Of a stretch of 31,818 bases of DNA, positions 1-11,619 are shown in pieces. Each line of letters opens with the position of its first letter. Position 1 is the stretch's first letter. Made by a program: the position numbers and the translations under genes. The DNA comes from Funneliformis mosseae (lineage: Eukaryota > Glomeromycota > Glomeromycetes > Glomerales > Glomeraceae), in the NCBI GenBank assembly GCA_910592005.1, contig CAJVPP010000466.1, forward strand, positions 1 through 31,818, in the 5' to 3' direction. Under the pieces are notes generated by a model. The model worked only from the letters and a program-made list of their open reading frames with translations. It made no database searches and had not been told where the DNA came from.

Positions 1-77
1 ACTATTATATAAAACAATATGGAACCTTTACAATAAAAAAGAAAAATAGCTAAAAAAAAAATAAAATTTAAGTTAAT
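1..77. repeat. left terminal inverted repeat (77 bp)
   Basis: It pairs without mismatch with 2683-2759. It may extend left of the window start, which cannot be seen. Confidence 0.92.
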
Positions 78-1319
78 GATATTTTTTTGTTAAAATCAAA
101 AATCATAAATAAAATCTTTAAAAATTTGATTTTATATTTAACAGTAATAATACTTATTATCTAATTTCTTTTTTTGAATAAAATTGATTTATGAGATTAT
201 TTAAATAATCATCTTTTTTATCTGAATTAGAGATTTTCAAAAAATTAAAAAGTTAGCAGATTTTAAAATTAATCTTATTTTGAGTTAAATTATACTTTTT
301 AATATTAAATAGAAGAGCTTATATCTTATAAAAAAAAAAATCTTTTTTTTTATAAAATTTACTTTAAATTATATTATTAATAATCTATTTAAACCTTTTC
401 TCAGATTTTATTTTATGAAAGATTTAAACTATTTCTATAAAATGATTTTTTAAAAATAGATTTTTATTAAAAAAAATTAATAGTTTTGGTTATTATTTTT
501 AGCTTCATTTTTTTTTTTTAATAATATTAATAATGATATTAACTTTAGATTTAAATAAATTTTAGAATTAATTAAAATTAGAATTTTTTTTAGATAAGTT
601 ATTATAGCTAGTATCTGAATCTAAACAAAACAATCTTTAACATAATTTTAATATTTTAATTGATATAAGTCATTTTTTATAATTTTATAATAAAAATAAA
701 TTTATTTATTATACTATATGATATATCACCTTTAGGTAAAATTATATAATATCAGCCAAAATTAAAACATATAATATTTAACATAAAATGTGAAAAATAG
801 ATTTTTTACAACTAAGACTTTTTAAATTCTCAAAATATATATAAAAAATGAAAAAAAAAAGAGAAAGTATGATATAGGTAACAAAAAGAAAGTAATAATA
901 TTATATGATATGACATACTTATTTTTTTATTTAAAATTTAATATAATTTTGATATTTTAATTAATTATCTAAAAATAATACTTTAAATAATAATACTTAT
1001 TTTTTAATATAAATTACTTTTATATAACTTTTAATTATAATTAAATATCACAAATAATTGATTTAGATTTTATTTATTTTAATAATATCAATAAATATAC
1101 TATTTATTATTGATATATAAACATAATATATGTATATTAAACTCTTTTAATAAATTTAAAAATAATAATTTAGCTTATATAATATAAAGATAATTTATAA
1201 TTAAATTTATTTAAATTTAAATTTTTAATTATAAAGTAAATAAAATAAATATTTTTATATAAAATTTATTAAAATTTATTTAACTAATTTTAATTAAATA
1301 TTTTAATTAATTAATTGAT

Positions 1320-1385
1320 TTAAAACATTTAAAATCAGATAATTAATTAATTAGTTAAAATTAATTAATTAATTAATTAATTAAA
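1320..1385. repeat. (TTAA/AATT)n microsatellite
   Basis: A run of AATTAATTAATT units inside the TIR element. It is simple sequence with no coding content. Confidence 0.7.
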
Positions 1386-1955
1386 AGTTTTTAATTATTT
1401 ATAATTATAATTAGTTATAATAATATAAAAGACTATATTATACAGGTTTTAATTACACAATTCTTTATTATCTAACTGCTTAATAATTAAGTCAATACTA
1501 AATAGTTTTTGCAAATATATATAGGTCTAAATAAAATTTCAGATTTAATAATAATCTCTATTCTTTAGTATAAATAATAATTATTAAGAGAATAACTTCA
1601 ATTTTAATAATTTAATAAAGATTTATTTATTATAATAATTCTTTGAATATTTTTCTTTTATTTTGAAAGTTTTATTAAATACAAATATATATACTCTTGA
1701 TTATCTTAAGCATAACTTATTTTTAATATGTTTTAATATACTTTTTTTTGAAAATATATTTAAATGTAAGAATATGTATTATTTTATTCTAGTATTACTA
1801 ATTTATTTAATTTATTATTTGAATATATTTTTATTTTTAAAAATTATATTTATTTAAAATAAATTCTATTAAATCAATTAAATTTTCATATTTTCATTTT
1901 AAAATTTAATTAGTAAATGAGCATTTTTATAAATTTCTTGTTTAAAATTTATGTA

Positions 1956-2127
1956 CAGTCAACTCTTGTTATAACGAACTCTATATCCTAGACCTCAACT
2001 TCGCTATAAGGCTATAGTGAAGATTTTAAGAGATTTGATTGGCCAATTCGCTATAACAAGAGTATTTTTATTATATTTGTTCAAAAAATTCGTTATATCA
2101 AGAGTTCGCTATATCAAGAGTTGACTG
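1956..2127. mobile_element. 172-bp pogo/Tigger-type MITE with TA target duplication
   Basis: The ends are inverted repeats, CAGTCAACTCTTG at left and the complement of AAGAGTTGACTG at right, flanked on both sides by TA (1954-1955 and 2128-2129). The TIR sequence and TA target match the pogo/Tigger branch of Tc1/mariner. The motif TTCGCTATA(A/T)CAAGAG recurs inside in both orientations, probably as repeated transposase-binding sites. No coding sequence is present. It is nested in the 1-2759 element and shares its terminal motif with the decayed 3.2 kb pogo relic at 27656-30892, so it is likely a deletion derivative mobilised by that family. Confidence 0.88.
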
Positions 2128-2682
2128 TAATGATGATTTTAATTGAATTTAATTAAAGTCTCTTTCAAAAACATAAAATATTGAGCTAAATCTAACTGCT
2201 ACTTAATCAATTAAATATTTCAATCTGCTAAATTATTAATTAAATAATATTAAATTATTATTATATTTTTTATTCTAATTATTTTTCTTCAATTTTCTTT
2301 TAAACATTTTAATTTAAGCTTATTATATGTATCATCATAGTTAATAATAATATTATTTCTTTTTATTGACTATTTTATTTATTTATATAACTTTTAGGCT
2401 AATCATTTATTTTATATTTACAAATCTTTTATGTTGTTTTATTTGCAGATTATTCTTTTGCTATATTATATAATTCTTATTATACAAATTTCTTAAATTA
2501 TATTATAAATAAATAAAACTTATTTTATTTAGAAATAATATTATCATTTAATAAAATTTATATATTTTAAATTATTTTAACATATAAGATCTTTGCAATA
2601 GATAAGGAGGAAACAGTCAGAAAAAATCAATTTTATTTTTATAAGTCAAATATGATTTTAGTCAAATATGTTCAGATTTAGT

Positions 2683-2759
2683 ATTAACTTAAATTTTATT
2701 TTTTTTTTAGCTATTTTTCTTTTTTATTGTAAAGGTTCCATATTGTTTTATATAATAGT
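2683..2759. repeat. right terminal inverted repeat (77 bp)
   Basis: Exact reverse complement of 1-77, including a ten-base A/T run conserved in length in both copies. Perfect identity in otherwise degenerate DNA suggests recent insertion or gene conversion of the ends. Confidence 0.92.
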
Positions 2760-2910
2760 TAAAAAATTTTTAATAATAGTTTTATTTTATATAATTTATA
2801 AAATATTTAATTTATAAATTCTAATATTAATTAAAATCAAAATATATTTTATAAAAAAAATTTTAGTATACTTGAGTAAAAAGTTTGAAGAAATTTGTTT
2901 CAGATAAAAT

Positions 2911-3922
2911 TAAAGATATTAAAAAGTCTTATAGGACTAGTTTTTAAATAGTCCTATAAAATTCAGTCTAATTTAAAGTCTTTGAACTATAGGATTGCAA
3001 TCCTAAGTTAGTAATTTTATAGAAATTAGAACTTGTAATCCTAAGATTACAATCTATAAAAATTAGAATTTGCAATTCTAAAATAGTAATTCTATAGAAA
3101 TTAGAACTTACATCTCTATAAAAAATAATCATTCAAGTCAAACAATTCATTGTCATTTTTCTTAAACAAATTTTTTATCATTCAAGTCAAATGATTTCTT
3201 ATCATTCTTTTTAATGATTTTATCATTTAAATTAAATGATTTCTTATTATTCTTCTTGAATGTTTTTCTTGAATGAATTTTATTGTTTAAATTAAACATA
3301 CTCATCATTCTTCTTGAATGATTTTTTTATCATTTAAATTGAACAATTACCTATCATTCTTTTATTGTTCAAGTCAAACAATTTGTCATCATACTTCTTA
3401 AATGGTTTTTTTATAATTCAAATTGAACGATTTTTTATAATTTAAGTCAAATGATTCCTCATTGTTCTTCTTAAACAATTTTTTATCATGTAAGTCAAAT
3501 GATTCCTTGTTCTTTTTGAACGATTTCTCATCATTTTCTTGAACAAATTTTTTATTGTTCAAGTCAAATAATTCCTCATCATTTTTCTTGAATAATTATT
3601 TCTTTTATCATTCAAGTTGAATGATTCCTCATCATTCTTCTTGAATGATTTTTATCATTCAAGTCAAATGATCTTGAATGATTATTTTTCTATAGGATCG
3701 CAGTTCTAGAATTGCAGTTCTAGAATTGCAAGTTCTAATTTTATAGGATAGCAATCCTAGGATTGCAAGTCCTAATTTCTATAGGACCACGATCCTAGAA
3801 CTGCAGTCTCAGAACCTGGTCCTAAAATTCAATCCTAGGACCCAAGTCCTATGGACTGGATTTCTTTAGGACTGGGAGCTTCGGGACTGGACTAGGACCG
3901 GACTGGATTTTTAACATCCCTA
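2911..3922. mobile_element. 1.0 kb non-autonomous hAT-like element with internal minisatellite
   Basis: The left end TAAAGATATTAAAAAG and the right end (reverse complement TAGGGATGTTAAAAAT) form degenerate terminal inverted repeats. They are flanked by 8-bp direct repeats GATAAAAT (2903-2910) and GATAGAAT (3923-3930), one mismatch. An 8-bp duplication with TAGGG-type termini is the hAT signature. Subterminal zones (about 2930-3120 and 3690-3910) are full of short motifs such as CTATAGGATTGCAATCCTA in both orientations. The middle is a minisatellite. No transposase is visible. Confidence 0.75.
3125..3690. repeat. minisatellite of palindromic ATCATT...GAATGAT units
   Basis: Roughly a dozen degenerate units of about 45-50 bp, built from a TCATTCAAGTCAAATGATT half and a CATCATTCTTCTTGAATGA half. 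Each half is itself an imperfect inverted repeat, so the array can fold into a series of hairpins. It is confined to the interior of the hAT-like element. Confidence 0.75.
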
Positions 3923-3930
3923 GATAGAAT

Positions 3931-4252
3931 AGAAAAGATTATTAATAAAAATGATTAACTCAAATTAAAAAAAAATTTTTATTATGTAAAATATTATTGA
4001 TAGCTATTTATAAATGTTTCGAATCAAAAACTCCTTTTTCATAATTAATATTGCGACCATACCATACTAGATTTTGAGTAACGTAATTTGAGTAGTTAAA
4101 TGCATCTAGTTGCATTTTGTCATTGATAAATTTCTCATTTAGTATTTTCATTTTCAATAATTTCTGTTTCTGTATAAATTGTATAATTATTTAAATTATT
4201 TTCGTGTTTTTCTAATTAACATTCACCTTCCTACTTTTCGAAATTCCGAAAG
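3931..4252. promoter_or_regulatory. upstream region of the Asx-homology gene
   Basis: An AT-rich 322-bp stretch between the end of the hAT-like element and the ATG at 4253. It must hold the promoter and 5' UTR; I see no clear TATA box. Composition becomes less extreme from about 4040 on, marking the edge of the gene island. Confidence 0.4.
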
Positions 4253-6059
4253 ATGCCAAAAAAAAAAGCTAGCGGTACTCCCTCAACAACAGTAAGAAGG
4301 TCAACTCGTATTAAACGCGACGAAACCAAAAACGACCAAGTTATAGAGGAGGCTATTCAAGAAGTTTTTTCTTCTGAAAATGAAGAAATTCGACCTAAAC
4401 CTTTACCTAAAAAACGTACAAATTCTTCCTCACCCGCTTCTAAAAACACACGTACAAAAACGGCTCACATTGAGGACGAGCATCAAACAACAGAGGAAAT
4501 GAAGGTTCCAAATGAGGATAACCAAGAATCAGGTGCTTACAAAACTGAAGCAAGTAAAGACACGTCATCAAGCAACAAAGATAAAGGAAAGAACAAAGTT
4601 ATTAATATAATAGATGACGCGTCAACAACTGAAAGTGCTAGTTTTGTGTCTTTCAAAAGTCAGGATACGTTGACTGCTGAAAAATCGAGCGTAAATACTT
4701 CTTTGAGCAACATCTCAAAGCATGATAATTCGGTTATGATTGATGATGATGAAACTGATCCGCATGTACAAGCAAAATGGGAAATAGTTAAAGCACAACT
4801 CTTTGAGGTTCCTAGAGAGCCGCGTCCACCTTACCGTGAATATACAAACAAGCTGTTTGTTCGACGTCCTTGGATGAAAAAGAAAGACATTGATTATCTT
4901 CAAAAATTATATACTGACTCAAAATCTTTACTCGCTAAAAAGCAATTAAAAGTACGTACTAACGTTTTCTTACAAAATGAGAATTTATTATAATGATAAT
5001 TATTAATCCATATATGCTTCTTAATAAATAGACACTCTTCAATTTTGCTACATATAACAGTTTCACGGACGAACAAAAAAGTCGTCTTTTGAGACTTTTA
5101 CCGAATTGTGACTTAGTTCCAATTGCGAACGAAGACGGTGATCCTATTGATACTCCGAGGATTGAACGAGAATATGTATCTGCGGGATTAGATTCTTATG
5201 ATCCAGGTATATCTGAACCGGTCAGAGAACTTGATCCCGCTAAAGTTTGTCCTCGATTTGATTTTTGGCTTTCAGATTCTTTTAAAGATGCTCGATGGTG
5301 GTTTCAAACGAGCATTAAATATGGATACAATACTAAAAATGGAGTCGATACGCAATGGAATAATTTTGAAAAATTCAAGACTGAGATTCCCAAGAACTGG
5401 AAGGTGAGCAAAAATATATATCAAATAAATAAATATTTATTTAATAACATGATCTATGCTTGCAGAACGATGAATATGAACAAGAATGGGGAATTGGACT
5501 TTGGGGAAAATTAGAGAAGAAACAAATAGCGGGGTAAATATATTTAAATTATTTGCGAGTGTCATTAAAATTCGCATAACAACAATATTAACTAATTTGT
5601 GAATTAGTGATTCTGCACAAATTTCCCTTCCTGAAATGGCCAAAGCCCAGATTATTAGACTTGACGATACGTTGAGATATAAACGACAATTTAAAAACGT
5701 TGGTATAACGGTCTCAATGGATTTGAAGGTTGGTGCAACCTTTTTTAATTTAATATTATGAACTTATTTAATAATTTATCTTATATATATATATTTTTTT
5801 TAATTGCTAGGTTGTCGCTGTTAATAAATCAAATGGTCATTTGCAATTCAAGTTAATAAAAGACGAACAGGACAAAATCATAAATGATATACATAACCCA
5901 ACTCGTCTAGAAAATGAGGTTCTAGATTTTGATGGTCGTGTTGCAAAGAGTTCTCGTCCCAATGGTAATGCCTTTAAAAACTTTAGCATTGTAAGGTCAG
6001 AAGATTATACCCCAAGCTTGTTTGAGGCAAGAAAAGAATATTGGGCAAAGAACCAGTAA
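4253..6059 (+). CDS. Asx-homology (DEUBAD) domain protein, five exons, 502 aa
   Basis: Exons 4253-4951, 5032-5403, 5466-5533, 5608-5728 and 5811-6059; all introns are GT-AG and the phases close. Residues 1-170 are charged, Ser/Thr-rich and disordered, with a basic RRSTRIKR patch near the N-terminus suggesting nuclear or DNA association. From about residue 176 an Asx-homology/DEUBAD domain follows: LLAKKQLKTLFNFATYNSF, then RLLRLLPNCD, then WLSDSFKDARWWFQTSIKYG. These match the family pattern of a Phe-x-x-Phe helix, LLP motif and aromatic C-terminal helix. In animals the domain (ASXL, INO80G, ADRM1) activates or inhibits UCH-type deubiquitinases such as BAP1/UCH37; the fungal partner is unknown. 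The rest (358-502) has no recognised domain. It converges with the HMG-box-like gene. Domain call strong, function inferred. Confidence 0.82.
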
Positions 6060-6101
6060 TTCTTATTTTCGTAATATCTTGTATATAATTTATATTTATA
6101 A

Positions 6102-6146
<45 letters not shown>

Positions 6147-6517
6147 ATAAAAACATGAATTTGTATATTAATATTTGATATTATATCATAACCATAAATT
6201 ATTGCAAATTTAGTTAGAGATATAATGTTGATCAGATTTAAATTATTATTCAGTATTTTAATATATTAATAAAATTGTATTATTCTATTATTTATTGAAC
6301 TGCAAACATAAACATAATCGTAGAAAGTGTTAACGTCTAAATGTTTTAACTACTATTAAAATTTACACTTCGCTAAATAAATCTAACTTTTCTTAATAAT
6401 TTAATTACTTTTGTTTTTTTTAAAAAAATTTTTTTTAAATAAGTTCCAAAATTTTCTAAATTTTTATTTATATAAATTACTATTATTATTATTTTTTTTT
6501 TTTGTTTTGTTTTGTTT
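6060..6517. other. convergent intergenic region with long T/A homopolymer
   Basis: This 458-bp spacer holds the 3' ends of two converging genes. A T10 run joined to a long A run (about 6103-6143) can fold into a hairpin and could serve both transcripts as a termination region. No coding potential seen. Confidence 0.5.
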
Positions 6518-8313
6518 TTAGAGAATAATTTTATCCTCTTTTTTTCTAAAGGAAATGTTATATAAACTATCTAAAATTTGTTTTTTCTGAGCCACTTTAA
6601 GTACACCAAAATCATCAAATGGTACATCTTCAGGCCACCCTATAACTTCTATTTCACCTTGATGATCTTTCCATTTTTTATAGGGGATAATTAAACCTTC
6701 CGTACCAAGAGCGCTATCTATTAAAGTTAAAATTTTTTATTAGTATCTTGTTCTTAAATATCAAGTAATAATAATAATCATCTTAAAAGACATACTATAA
6801 CGTGCACGTAAAATAGCTCGAACTCTTGCTTTAACGTCAGCAGAATTAATATTTCTGTGAGTACTACTAACAGCAATTGGACTATGAGGTGATTCATTAG
6901 ATGATCTTTGTGATTTTGAAGTGGAATTTGTAATAGAAGGTTCCCTCTTAACTCTCTTAGCTGGTGGTATAACTATTTGTCCAGTTTGTTCTAAGAAGGA
7001 AAATAAAAAAATAAAAAAAAATGGTTTTTCATTAGTTTGTAAAAATATTTCCAAGTTTTCTTTGAATTCATAAACCTTACCAAGGTAACGATTCTTTGTA
7101 TAAATTTCAAATTTATCTAATAAAGGGCACATTTCAGGACTAGCGCTGAAAAATGCCTCACCGCCACTTGAACCAATAAAACGTGAAGAAAATGAATCGT
7201 CACTTCTATTAGGAGCAACAAACATGGCCACTTCTACACCGCACTTTTTTTCCATGCAGCGAATCTGAAATAAAATAATTAATTTTTACATAAAGATCAA
7301 CTCATCCAATTTTAATTTTGGAAAAATTTTTTTATCATTAACAATAAACTACCGTGGTTTTTATATTGTTTATGTCGGATTGCACTTGGGTATGACGTTT
7401 CCTTGAATTTTCAATATATTTCAATTGAACTTCTTTCATCTTTTCATTATCTAAAGCAGCCATTTCTTCATATTTTTGTTTATCAGATTCTAAGAGGGAT
7501 TTCCAAGCAATCGCACAAGCTCTATTAGATTCAGCACCAAAAGAAGAATTAAATTCTTCTTTATGATTTGGCCACCATTCGGTGGCTTGGAAAACATTAT
7601 AACCCGATTTTCTTCGTTTACGATTATTACTCGTAACAGTTTCATGATGATCATTCATGTATTTCTAAAGGAAACATCAGGTATCAATTGATGATTGATT
7701 ATATAAAAAATAAATAAATAAAATCCGGGTTAAGATTTAACGATACCTGAACCCACAAGACATCAATATTAAGATTTTGTGCAAGTTGCTTTATAGCCAT
7801 ATCATGTCTATATAATTCTTCTTCAAGTTTACTGATCACCTCCTCAGCGAGATGAGGAACTAATTAATATATTCGATTCATATATGTAATAAATTTAATT
7901 CAATGATAATAAACAACAATGATTAAACAAATCAACAACTAACCTTTCTTAAACATTTTCTCTTCTATTTCAGAATCATCACCATAATCAATACCCATGG
8001 TACTAACCGATATCATATCACCATCATCTACATCTATACCTTGTACACGAACAGGATTAATCTCTTGAGTAATTTCTATAGAATTATTATTATTGTCGTT
8101 ATTATTATTCATTAACACTGCTTGAATAGATTGTTCCATTTCGGTCCATTGATCTTTTTGACTATTAAGACCCATCGTCATCGTTTCTTGGGAACTTGTA
8201 TGCATTAGCATTGTATCAGTTTCTACATGATCTATTATGGAATCTTGTTCAAATTCATTTTGTAATTCAACTTTGGTATTTGTAACTTTATATTGTTGTT
8301 TCCTTGTATCCAT
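6518..8313 (-). CDS. HMG-box-like protein of unknown function, six exons, 457 aa
   Basis: Exons (minus) 8313-7944, 7859-7747, 7664-7353, 7264-7081, 6990-6796 and 6717-6518; phases close and the stop is TAA at 6520-6518. Residues 1-123 are acidic and Gln/Asn-rich (a run of Asn and Asp near residue 70). A short helical segment (about 124-161, EEVISKLEEELYRHDMAIKQ) follows. Residues about 175-252 look like a divergent HMG box: basic lead-in RKRRKSGYNVF, then WWPNHKEEF, then AWKSLLESDKQKYEEMA. Residues 266-326 form a Cys-containing segment (IRCMEKKCG) and 327-370 a Ser-rich linker with KRVKRE, a possible nuclear signal. The C-terminus (about 375-440) has a compact motif ending IGWPEDVPFDDFG that resembles parts of uncharacterised fungal proteins. 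A nuclear DNA-binding role is inferred; I do not recognise an ortholog. Confidence 0.75.
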
Positions 8314-10437
8314 TGCTTTAATCTTTAAAGAGGAATTCGTTATAGTATCAATTAGTAGGTGAAATTAAAATCCATGGACAAAACATGGAATGGTTTGACT
8401 ATAAGAGCAAAATGAGATATAGGATAACTTGCTATTTTGGTCACGCTACAAATGAAAAAAAAAAGAAGTTCGTCATTACCGGCCAAATCACGATAATAAA
8501 AATCAGTTTAAAATTTCATTATATTACCTTCGGGCAAAAAAAATAATATATATTGAGAAGTTATAATATATAAATATAAATATATATTTATATTTATATT
8601 TTCTTTTTATTTTTCTTTCAAGATAAAAACAAAGGGAAAGTTAACCGTAAGTAAAGTTATGTATCAAAACATGCTATTAACGATACGGAATTCGAGCCCA
8701 CTTTTAACCCTTATCTCAAAGAAGATATTAACCTTGTTCGATTAAAAAAAAAAAAAAAAAAAGGAATGGATAGAGGACGATTGGATACAACCGCAGTAAT
8801 ATTACAAAGCGTAATTTACTGCGTTTTGTGCTAGTTACCCGTTACACGATTTTCAAATATTAACAATTGATTAGATTACTTCGTTGGGAAACAAAACTTG
8901 ATTCTTGAGAAGCGGGATAAAGAATTTGGTTAAATTCCAATTAATAAGCGTAGTTATAGAATTTTATTTCCCGAAGCATTTGAGTTGATAGAAATCATCT
9001 GCAATATAGAATACTGACAACAGGTCTTTTCTCTATCAGTCCCTTTTAAGCTTTGTTCAAGTTTGGTAATCACGGCATACTAATTTCGAATTGAATGATT
9101 TTAAAAGCTTACTGTATACGCAGTTGCGAAACTATAAATAATTAAAGGTTATTTTTCCGATGCACTAGAGTATGCACGTGTTAACAATATAAATCACGTT
9201 TTCATGTTTTCATGCAATTTAAAGTTTAAATTTTTTTTTGCTGATTATTAAGTTTAGTTAGAAATTTTACTTTAAAACTAATTAATCGACGAAATCAGTA
9301 GAAATTTATTAAAATATATTCTTTTTTATCAAACTTATATTATGACCTTTCCTTACAAGTTTGCATACTAAGTCTAACTTGCCTATTTCGAAAGTCTAAT
9401 GTATAGAAAAATGTTTGTCAAAAAGAAATTTTTTTTATTTCTGTTGAGATATAAAAATCAAAAATTATAAATTACAATTTTCGTCGCTTAGATTAATGAT
9501 TTGCAATGTTATTATTGGTGCAGGCTTTATTCCCGTTAATTCATTTAATCGTATCTTTTTAACAGGTTTATCATTTAAATATTATGTTTACACTTTTAAT
9601 GAAAATCTTGTTATTTTATTATTATTTATACTTTTTTTTAAATAACCTATTTTAAAAAAAAATTATAACATTTCTTACCTTCTAAAAAAAAAAAATAAAA
9701 ATAACACTTGAATTTTCTTACTCGTCTCCTGAAAAGTAATTAGTATAAAACAAAACAAAAAAAAAACATCTCGACAAATTTCAAAAAATAACTTTACCTA
9801 TCTCCTTGAATGAATAAAGAAGCCGTGACGTTTCTATTCCTGAAACAAAGTTTTTTACGTTTGATTCAAGGTTATTTAGTTAAAACGATTTAATCAATCT
9901 ATCTGTCATCGAAAAAAAAAAATTATTTTCAGATTGGTAATTTGCAATACGTCGAATTCGAAATCATTTGATGACAGAACAAGCCAACAAAAAAAGGGGG
10001 TTGTTGGATTTGCGATTCGTTGAAAATAACTAGTGAATAAAAAAATTTTGCTGAATAGATGAAAATATGATCTCGTTGAAAATATTACGAGTTGAAGGTT
10101 GTGTGCAGTAACTGAAATAAGCTGAATGCGACGCATTGATGATTTATTGTTGTGTGTTGAATAAGTTGCCAGTTGAGGTACATGTCGAAAAAATGTTGAC
10201 CAGTGTTGACTCTGATGAAGCTAAGCTGAAATGCTGAATAACGTTGAAGTATTTTTTCAAGTTGTAAATTGTTGTCCAAACCTGGGGACGTGATTAAAAA
10301 AAAATATAACATATATATAAGACTGCATAGACGCATCGCTAGAAAACAACTAAAATGATAAACACTAGGGGTTTTCTAATGATGAGTATCCTAGAGAAAA
10401 TCCAATTAATCAAAATAATCCAAGAAAAGAAATCCTG
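8314..10437. other. 2.1 kb intergenic region
   Basis: It lies between the start of the HMG-like gene (minus) and the stop of the Tra2-like gene (minus), so it holds the promoter of one and the terminator of the other. A (TA)n-rich palindrome TATAAATATAAATATATATTTATATTTATA sits near 8567-8597. The stretch 8640-9200 has ordinary composition without an open frame. The part at 10012-10250 is rich in GTTGA and CTGA motifs (see findings). I find no tRNA or protein gene here. Confidence 0.5.
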
Positions 10438-11619
10438 TTAATAGGGAGAACGTGGTCGTGGATAAGGATCATATCGGGCAGGCGGGGGAGGTCGTCTTTC
10501 TCTATCATAAGCTCTATCATAAGTCCTCTCGTAAGCACGGTCATATCCTCCTCTTTCGTATCCTCTATCATAATAAGGCCTATCATACGCACGATCATAA
10601 TAAGGTTCACGCCCATAACCACGAGGTGGTCTTTCATAGCGATCATAAGATCTGCTGTATTCATATCTAGGATCAAATCTGTCAACCCTACGAGGTTCTA
10701 TAATGATAAAGATAAATGGGTATTAGTTACGTAACGACGAGAAAATATTAAAGTATCCTCACTAAAACATACCTCTACGTTTCGGTGGTCCATAATAACG
10801 ACCAGGTGTGGGAGTTCTAGCTCTTGAACGACGAGCCTAAATGAATAAAAGAAAAGTTGATGATGATGATATCAAAGATGATAATTAACGAAATAACTAA
10901 AAACACACCTTCTCAACAGTTAAAACTCGTCCGTTGATGTCTGAACCACTAATCCCTTCTTTTGCTGACTCAGCCTCGTCAAGTGTATCCATTGTAACAA
11001 ATCCGAAACCACGCGACTCTCTAGTATGTGGATCATACATAATTTGAGCTTTTAAGACCTATAAAACAATATTTTCCTTAAGACATTATAATGTGAAATA
11101 TAAACATATAATCGGGATAGGTTTAAATTTATTTACCTTTCCATATTTTGAAAATATATCTTCTAATTCACGATCGCCAGTTCTCATGGATAACCCAGTT
11201 ACAAACAAATTATTTCCTGGATTTAGGTTTTCTTCGTCCCTAATATATATTTCTATATTAGATGGATTAAGGTGTTGAATTTAATTAAATCTGTAATTAT
11301 TACAATAAATTACCCTCCACTTGGTGACCTGGAGGATCTACGAGGGGATCTAGAACGGGAATGGCTAAGTGGACTACGTCTATCATCGCGTCTGTCGTCA
11401 TGACGATCCTGTCTAGGACTTCTAAATGGAGTTCTATCATCATCATCGCGGAGTCGTTCTTCAGAATGTCTACTACTATCTCTGTGACGTTCGTCGTTGT
11501 CCTGAGAAAAGTTGTCAGAATTATTTCCTGTTATATTAACGAAAAAAAAAGGTTGAATTAAAAAGATATAGGAAAGTAATATTTTATAGAAAGACAAGGT
11601 TACCTTCGCCTTCACTCAT
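10438..11619 (-). CDS. tra2-like: Transformer-2-like SR splicing factor, six exons, 268 aa
   Basis: Exons (minus) 11619-11604, 11527-11314, 11239-11137, 11058-10909, 10836-10773 and 10697-10438; the five introns are 72-78 nt and phases close. Residues 1-80 form an RS domain (SRSRSPRRSSRSPS after RD/RH-rich sequence). Residues about 86-161 are one RRM with RNP2 as NLFVTGLS and RNP1 as RGFGFVTM. It is followed by RARTPTPGRYYGPP, which matches the Thr-Pro-Gly linker typical of Tra2 proteins. The tail (about 183-268) is Arg/Tyr/Pro-rich with YDR repeats. Tra2 proteins bind GAA-rich exonic enhancers and promote spliceosome recruitment in the nucleus. The N-terminal RS, RRM and linker order supports Tra2 over other SR proteins. 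The gene is divergent to the Rxt2-like gene with 355 bp between the start codons. Confidence 0.88.

Larger units (their letters stand above)
1..2759. mobile_element. 2.76 kb DNA-transposon-like element with 77-bp perfect terminal inverted repeats
   Basis: Bases 1-77 are the exact reverse complement of 2683-2759 (outer end ACTATTATATAAAACAATAT); the match stops at base 78 versus 2682. The right end is followed so that 2759-2762 read TTAA, and base 1 is A. This fits an element whose real ends are C2 and G2758 inserted at a TTAA target, but the left flank lies outside the window. The interior is very AT-rich and I see no intact transposase; a 64-residue ATG-initiated frame at 1663-1857 is low-complexity Ile/Leu/Phe/Asn and not convincing. 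It is probably a non-autonomous or decayed element. It carries a nested pogo-type MITE at 1956-2127. Superfamily is not settled; TTAA targets are used by piggyBac and Kolobok. Confidence 0.85.

Noticed and set aside
1663..1857. 64-codon plus-strand ATG frame in the TIR element
   Set aside because: Ile/Leu/Phe/Tyr/Asn low complexity typical of AT-rich chance frames; no domain or continuation.
3125..3690. CRISPR-like array
   Set aside because: Units are degenerate and contiguous with no unique spacers, and the genome is eukaryotic; it is a minisatellite inside a transposon.
8640..8715. possible tRNA around GGAATTCGAGCCC (B-box-like)
   Set aside because: The B box is imperfect, no A box lies upstream at the right distance, and the ends cannot form an acceptor stem.
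10410..10685. 91-codon minus-strand frame over the last Tra2-like exon
   Set aside because: Wrong frame; the spliced frame continues the YDR-rich tail with correct phase.
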